From Tetrapyrgos nigripes (lineage: Eukaryota > Basidiomycota > Agaricomycetes > Agaricales > Campanellaceae), in NCBI GenBank assembly GCA_013368315.1, contig JAACJM010000288.1, forward strand, positions 40,241 to 104,240: 64,000 nucleotides of DNA, given 5' to 3'. The notes below the pieces were generated by a model. That model had not been told where the DNA came from and did no database searches. It worked only from the letters and a program-made list of their open reading frames with translations. Below are positions 58,914-64,000 of this stretch, in pieces (within the stretch, counting starts at the first letter, position 1; the number at the start of each line of letters is the position of its first letter). Position numbers and translations under genes: made by a program.

Positions 58914-59747
58914 GAATGGCTATGAAACGATCCTGTAAAGGCGGGCTGCTCTGTATTCGAGGTAAGCGTTTGGTGATAGCGATCTGAGGACGCCAAAGAG
59001 CGCGGAGACGGAAGAATGGGCGATGAAGAAGAGGGTGGCGGGGAGGAAAACAGCAGCGATGAAGGCGGGGGAGTAGCCGCTGGGGGGAGGGAACATGGGA
59101 GTTGCTGATAACGGGAAAAGTGATCACGTGTATTTGTTGACTGGTAAACCGTAATACGCGTTTCACGCGGAAGATTTAAATTGCACGCGCAGCAGGACGC
59201 GTTCCTCCAACCCAATCCTCGTGATTTGAAGTGTGTCAAGAGTACTTCGATGCGGTTGCAGCCAGCTAGCAAAGGGCTTGACGCTGGAGAACATGAGTTT
59301 CCAGAGATTATTTACTGATACGGAGCCCTGGACTCGATCGATGTCCTTTGGAAGCGCAAATTTTGAAATGCATAATAGGACGCTGGCCAAGCTAAAGTCC
59401 TATGGTCGCGAGCGGATACATTATAATTATGCGAGATGCTATCACCGTGAAACGACCACAGGTTAAACTCTAATATACATACATCGTTTCCCAAAGAATC
59501 CTTGTTACCTTTCCTGTACACCCCTGAACACTTATAAAAAGAACTGTATAGTACAGTGACCTACAGTGACCTTCTTTGAAGTACTTTTGACAGTTTAGCC
59601 GATACGTGACCCCCGAGTGCGGAATGGAAGCGGAGGTTGCAGAACCCCCAAAAAGACAATTTCAAATAGCAGCGTTCCCTGACAGAGATGACATTGCTCG
59701 ACCTCTGTCCCTCTGACGCTCTTCGATGCGTCATATTCTGACGAGCA
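58914..59747. other. Shared upstream region of two divergent loci
   Basis: Lies between the minus-strand Ser-rich gene and the plus-strand regulator locus. Coding-like minus-strand text (FIAIREDYEWMRPLFDPLL, about 58860-58925) suggests the Ser-rich gene, or an overlapping exon of another gene, may start further upstream. Not resolved. Confidence 0.35.
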
Positions 59748-62700
59748 ATGTCTAGCTTAAGCCCCGGTTCACATCCCCCATTCTCCAGCGCAAGGCACAG
59801 CTCAGGATGGCGCGGGCAGTAGTGGTCAACCACCACTACGCACCAAGAGGAGATATGCAGCATCTTGCGAGTTTGTGTCGGAGGAGGAAGAAAAAGTGTC
59901 CAGGAAGAGATACAGATGGGAATAGTTTGTGTACGCATTGTGCAGAGGTACGAATCCAGCGTCCTCTCTTTTTGTGACTCTCACCATTAATCTTGTCCGT
60001 TTTCAGGTCGGCAGTAGAATGCGTCTTTTCCACCGTAAGTCTTCTTATTCATTGTGTAGCATATACTCATCGAAACCAAGAAATGGTCAAACAACCCGAG
60101 CACGAAAGGTCATGGCAGCCGCTGCCGTGTCTGAAGCTGAGAAGCTCAAAGTGTGCGTCATATCTCTACTTTTTTTTTGTCTAATTAACTTTTTTAACCC
60201 AACCACTTCCATTCCAATCATCATCTCCAGCTACATCCGCCAAATAGCCTCCTCAAACAACACAGACCGCGACCGTCTCTTACGACAATGGCTAGCGGGT
60301 AACTCTGATCATGACGTAGAACACGAATATAACGAGGATCTACCAGAGTCACCTGAGGAGGATTTTAAACCCCGAATCCTCACAACCGAGACGAACTCGA
60401 ACTTGACTTGGACTTCGTTGGAACGACCTGCCAAGAGAAGGAAAACGAGTGCGAGCATCAGTCAGAGTAGTTGGAGGACTAGCTCTCCGCCTTCACCACT
60501 GTCACTGTCAGCTGGTCCATACCAAACCCCAGGTCCAAGAATCCCTGACGCTTTCTATGACGACGATAACCATGACAAGGAAGAACAGGTGGGTAGTCTC
60601 TGTCTCGTGTTATCATGCAAGCACTAACTGAAACCTCCACCCTACAACTCAACAGGACGACCCTTCACCCTCCTCGTCATGGAGACCAGAATCCGCTTTA
60701 CGTCTCTCCCTCAATCCTAATCCCAATCCGGTCCCGGTCCCCATCAACTTTAAGACGATTTTAAGCCCAAGAGTAGAAGCAGAAGCAGTTGACAAAGACC
60801 ACGACGTCGACTTGAACCTTAACAAGAACGGCGGCAACCACGATGCGCATCCTCAGAATCATTCCCTTTCCCGTTCACGTTCACGTTCTAATCTAGCTCA
60901 TGCACACACTCATACACAGACTGACCACAACCACAACTATCCGCCATACTCATACTCATACACATACACATACACATACACATCCGCATACGCATGGTCA
61001 GAACCAGAGCCATACGCGCCCCCATGCCCATACGCTTTCACCAACGTACCAGTACTCAGTGTCACCGCAAAGTGCTAACGCCAAACGCCAACGCCAGCAC
61101 AATCACAATCACAACACAAGCTCGAGTACAAGCTCCAGCGTGAATGCTATCGCAAATGCAACCGCAAACGCCTGCGCACTCAGCGCACTAGACACTCCTC
61201 ATATCCTTATTCCTTCACAGGTGGATCGGTATATCAATGGCATTGGCGTAAAGTTGAGCGTGGATGATAGTACGTAGTAACGTCTCCTACCGTTTTACGA
61301 GAGGGCTAACTTGTGTTTGAATTTTTTTCAAAAAATTTTTGTAGTCTCTCCGGAAGACCAGGGTACCTTCTTTTCAAGAATTATTTCTGGTAAACTATCA
61401 TTATTATCCCTCTTTCTGTCATTGACATCGTTTCTCTACGCATATAGCTGGCAAAATCCCCGGAACTGCGTAGTCGACCGAGCCCTGTTTGAACGTTATG
61501 TCGTTTCTTTCTGGTCTAAACAGGCGATCTGACATGACATGGCTTGAATTACTTTGTCATTTCAACCTTTTTCCCATCTTTTGTCCCCTCCCAAACCCAT
61601 TCCAATAGACGCAATCCAAACAAATGATTCGACATACTTCACGCCCTTTCTCTTCTACTCGATCTGCGCACATACGTGTCGACATGTTCCACAGTTGCGT
61701 GAACGGGTGACGGACTATGCTGTATGTTTGTCTGTCTTCATGTCTTCAGCTTTCCCTTTCATATTGTTATTACTTTCAAGCAATCTTAATCCTCTTCTTA
61801 CCGTCATTTACCATTTCTTAACGTATCCATCCTTTTATTTATTTTTGTTCTACAGGCAAGAGCATTCACACTCCTCACTCCCGAACTGAGCAGACCGAGT
61901 AGTATACCGACTATACAGGGTGAGTCTGCAATCTGTTAAATTCTCTAAAAAAGACAAATTGAAATTAGACGCATCGTTCTCATCATTACCCTTCCTTTCC
62001 TCTATATGTCATAATCTCATCCTTATGGTCTAGGCCTCATCCTCCTCTCATCTCACCTCGCAGCTCGTGGGTTATACGGTCAATCGTGGAATTGGCTGGG
62101 ACTGCTGTCGCTATGATCACTGTATGTCTATGTCGATCAATGTCTATGACCACGTCTATTCTATCCCATCCAGTCATCCAGTCTTTTTTACGACTTGCTG
62201 CTTTTCTTTCTCTCTTCTCTTTTCCTTTCCTTTCTTGTTCTCGTTTTCTTCCTCTTTCCTGACATTTACATCCATTTCACCTCCAACCAAACATGCAGAT
62301 ATGGGCTGTCATCTCGAAAAAGGAAAAGACCTCCTCCACCTCAGCCCCGACGCATGACCGGACACGGAGACAGACGAAGACGTCGAAACAGGACCAGGAC
62401 CAAAGCCTGCACCATCAAATGCGTATCAGGGTGTTTTGGGCTGTGTTTATCTGGGATAAGTAAGTCAGTCCAATTTTGTCTTTTGCCGCCGTCTGACTGT
62501 CGATGGTCGACCTTACAATACTTTGCAGGACAATATCCCTCGCTCTCGACAGACCTGCTCATCTCAGTTATGGGCACCGTTTTCCCCCATATCCACGTAA
62601 GTGATCGTGGTCGTAATCAAGTTGTTGGTTTGTTTTCTGACTTCTTTTCTTCTCTCTTTCTCTCTCTCTCTTTTTTCTTTGCTGTCGTAATAGAAATAGA

Positions 62701-64000
62701 ACCAACAAACTTTGATGAGGAAAATCCATCCTATTACCTGCTCTATGGGTTCCTTTCCTTTCAATAGACTCTCCACCAGCACTCTTTTCGTATCAGCCTC
62801 AACCAAGTTATGAGGATCAATATTTTTACGAGTGAGTGCTATATAGCCCTTTAAATATCTAATATCTAATATCTAATATCTCATTCCCTCTACCCACAAC
62901 TCCAGAACATGCAGAGCCTACCGATACCTCGACGAAATCCACTATCATCTCTACCAACGACAATCACACCGCTCCGGGTCAAGTCGATGGGTCCAACGGA
63001 GATAAACGAGTTTGTAAGCGGGATGAGGACGAGGTTGTTAAAGTGGCAGGAGGAGGCTTGTAGAGAGGTTGTTTTGGATTTGAAGAGTTTTGAGCTGGAT
63101 GCCAGTCAGAGTCAGGGTTTGGGGAAAACTGAGAGTCATGGTCATGGTCAGAGTGCGAGTCCAATGGCACATCCGCCGCCGCCGCATATTATACAGCTGA
63201 AGTGAGTGTTCTTTGTATTTACCCTTTGGCTATTTCGTCCACGTCTCTCTCTTCATTTGCTTCTACTTCCTTGAAGTGAAGTTCTCCGGCATGCACTGAT
63301 TACTAACGCTCAGTTCTTCATACCTACAGTCTCGCCATTCGTGTAATATGGATCTTACTATACCGGCCGTTCTACTACTCATTGACGAGAAATGCTAATA
63401 CCACAGCAAAAGCCAATGCCAAAACCGACTCTTGTACCTCTTTCGTCGCAGTCCGACTATCGAGTCCACTCCGAGTCCAGGACCTTCTCCTGTTCTCTCG
63501 AGCTTCTCTAAACACTCAACCATCCCACCCCGGCCTTCCTCGCCCAAATCAACACCCTCTTCATCCCATACAACACATTACGCAACACCAGATGCCATAA
63601 CCACCTGCGAACGAGCTGCAGCCGAAATTAACACCCTCTTTGTGATGTACGATCGGCTATACCCACTTTCACGAGCAAGCTACATCATCATCTTTGCTGC
63701 GTTTTTAGCGGCGACTATTGATTTGGCGTTGGCGGATAGCAGAGGAGGGCGCTTGCTGCAGGTGCTGTATCAAACGCAAGTGTAAAAGGCACTGTTGTCA
63801 AAGTGTGTTCAGGGAAAAACGTCCCTGATGATAATGGTGAACGGAAACGTCAACGTCAACTAGAAGTAGAGCTAGGTACAACATTGGGACGATTAGCATT
63901 GGCTAATAGGGTGCTATCTGGATGTGCTTCGGTGGTACCTGGGATGCACTCCAGTGTGTCCAAGTTGCAGAAACATGTGAGCGCGATGTTGGATGGGTCA
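59748..64000 (+). pseudogene. Zn2Cys6 fungal transcription factor, apparently frameshifted, runs off window
   Basis: From ATG at 59748 the zinc cluster can be read as CEFC then CRRRKKKCPG and SLCTHC, about 59865-59943, but an extra G between CEF and CRRRKKKC breaks the frame, as does a C-run indel near 59775. A Ser/Asn/His-rich region follows (about 60230-61270). The fungal-specific regulatory domain is recognisable: YFTPFLFYSICAHTCRHVPQ (61640), TLLTPELSRPSSIPTIQG (61870-61920), LILLSSHLAARGLYGQSWNW (62040), MRIRVFWAVFIWDK (62418), ISLALDRPAHLSYG (62530), IRVIWILLYRP (63338) and SVKGTVVKVCSGK at the end. At 62090 a missing base turns GLAVAMIT into a TGA; another shift lies near 63420. Such proteins bind paired CGG sites. 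Either a recent pseudogene or a gene with indel errors in the assembly. Confidence 0.7.

Noticed and set aside
60900..61277. His/Thr-rich frame from an ACACATACAC-type microsatellite
   Set aside because: Shifted reading of the low-complexity linker in the Zn2Cys6 locus.

Overview
The window looks like a transposon-rich stretch of a basidiomycete (probably agaricomycete) nuclear genome. Genes are split by many 45-70 bp GT-AG introns. The gene set (FHA protein, seven-helix membrane protein, tannase-family esterase, NACHT-ankyrin NLR, Zn2Cys6 regulator, Tc1/mariner, Ty1/copia and Ty3/gypsy elements) is typical of mushroom-forming fungi. I saw no rRNA, tRNA or CRISPR. All family names come from motifs read by eye; no database was searched.

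Layout. 1-5.4 kb: no convincing gene, but a 328-bp tandem duplication. 5.4-8.0 kb (+): intact 8-exon FHA-domain gene. 9.0-20.9 kb (-): nested retrotransposon block, with a decayed Ty1/copia element broken in gag by a 776-bp LTR-like insertion and abutted by a 7.1-kb chromodomain Ty3/gypsy element with both LTRs. 20.9-23.5 kb: repeats, including a TIR element with AGACGCA subterminal repeats. 23.5-25.1 kb (-): intact seven-TM protein gene. 26.4-28.5 kb: a hAT-type MITE with a perfect 8-bp target duplication, then a complete Tc1/mariner element with an uninterrupted transposase. 29.9-32.1 kb: MITE-like and copia 3' fragments and satellite-like repeats. 33.1-35.0 kb (-): intact tannase/feruloyl esterase gene with a triplicated block in its promoter. 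36-40.6 kb: foldback and hAT MITEs. 41.2-46.0 kb (-): intron-bearing MCM4 pseudogene carrying a TA-flanked MITE. 48.9-52.7 kb (+): NACHT-ankyrin NLR with 18 nearly uniform repeats. 53.9-58.9 kb (-): long Ser/Pro-rich protein with a conserved C-terminus. 59.7-64.0 kb (+): Zn2Cys6 regulator locus with several apparent frameshifts, running off the window.

The genes do not form a cluster with one shared function. The most interesting loci are the NLR (a candidate non-self recognition receptor with repeat homogenisation), the FHA protein with a large uncharacterised C-terminal module, the tandemly repeated tannase promoter, the fully formed Tc1 element, and the MCM4 relic. Many gypsy stops are TGA where an Arg CGA codon is expected, suggesting decay by cytosine deamination.
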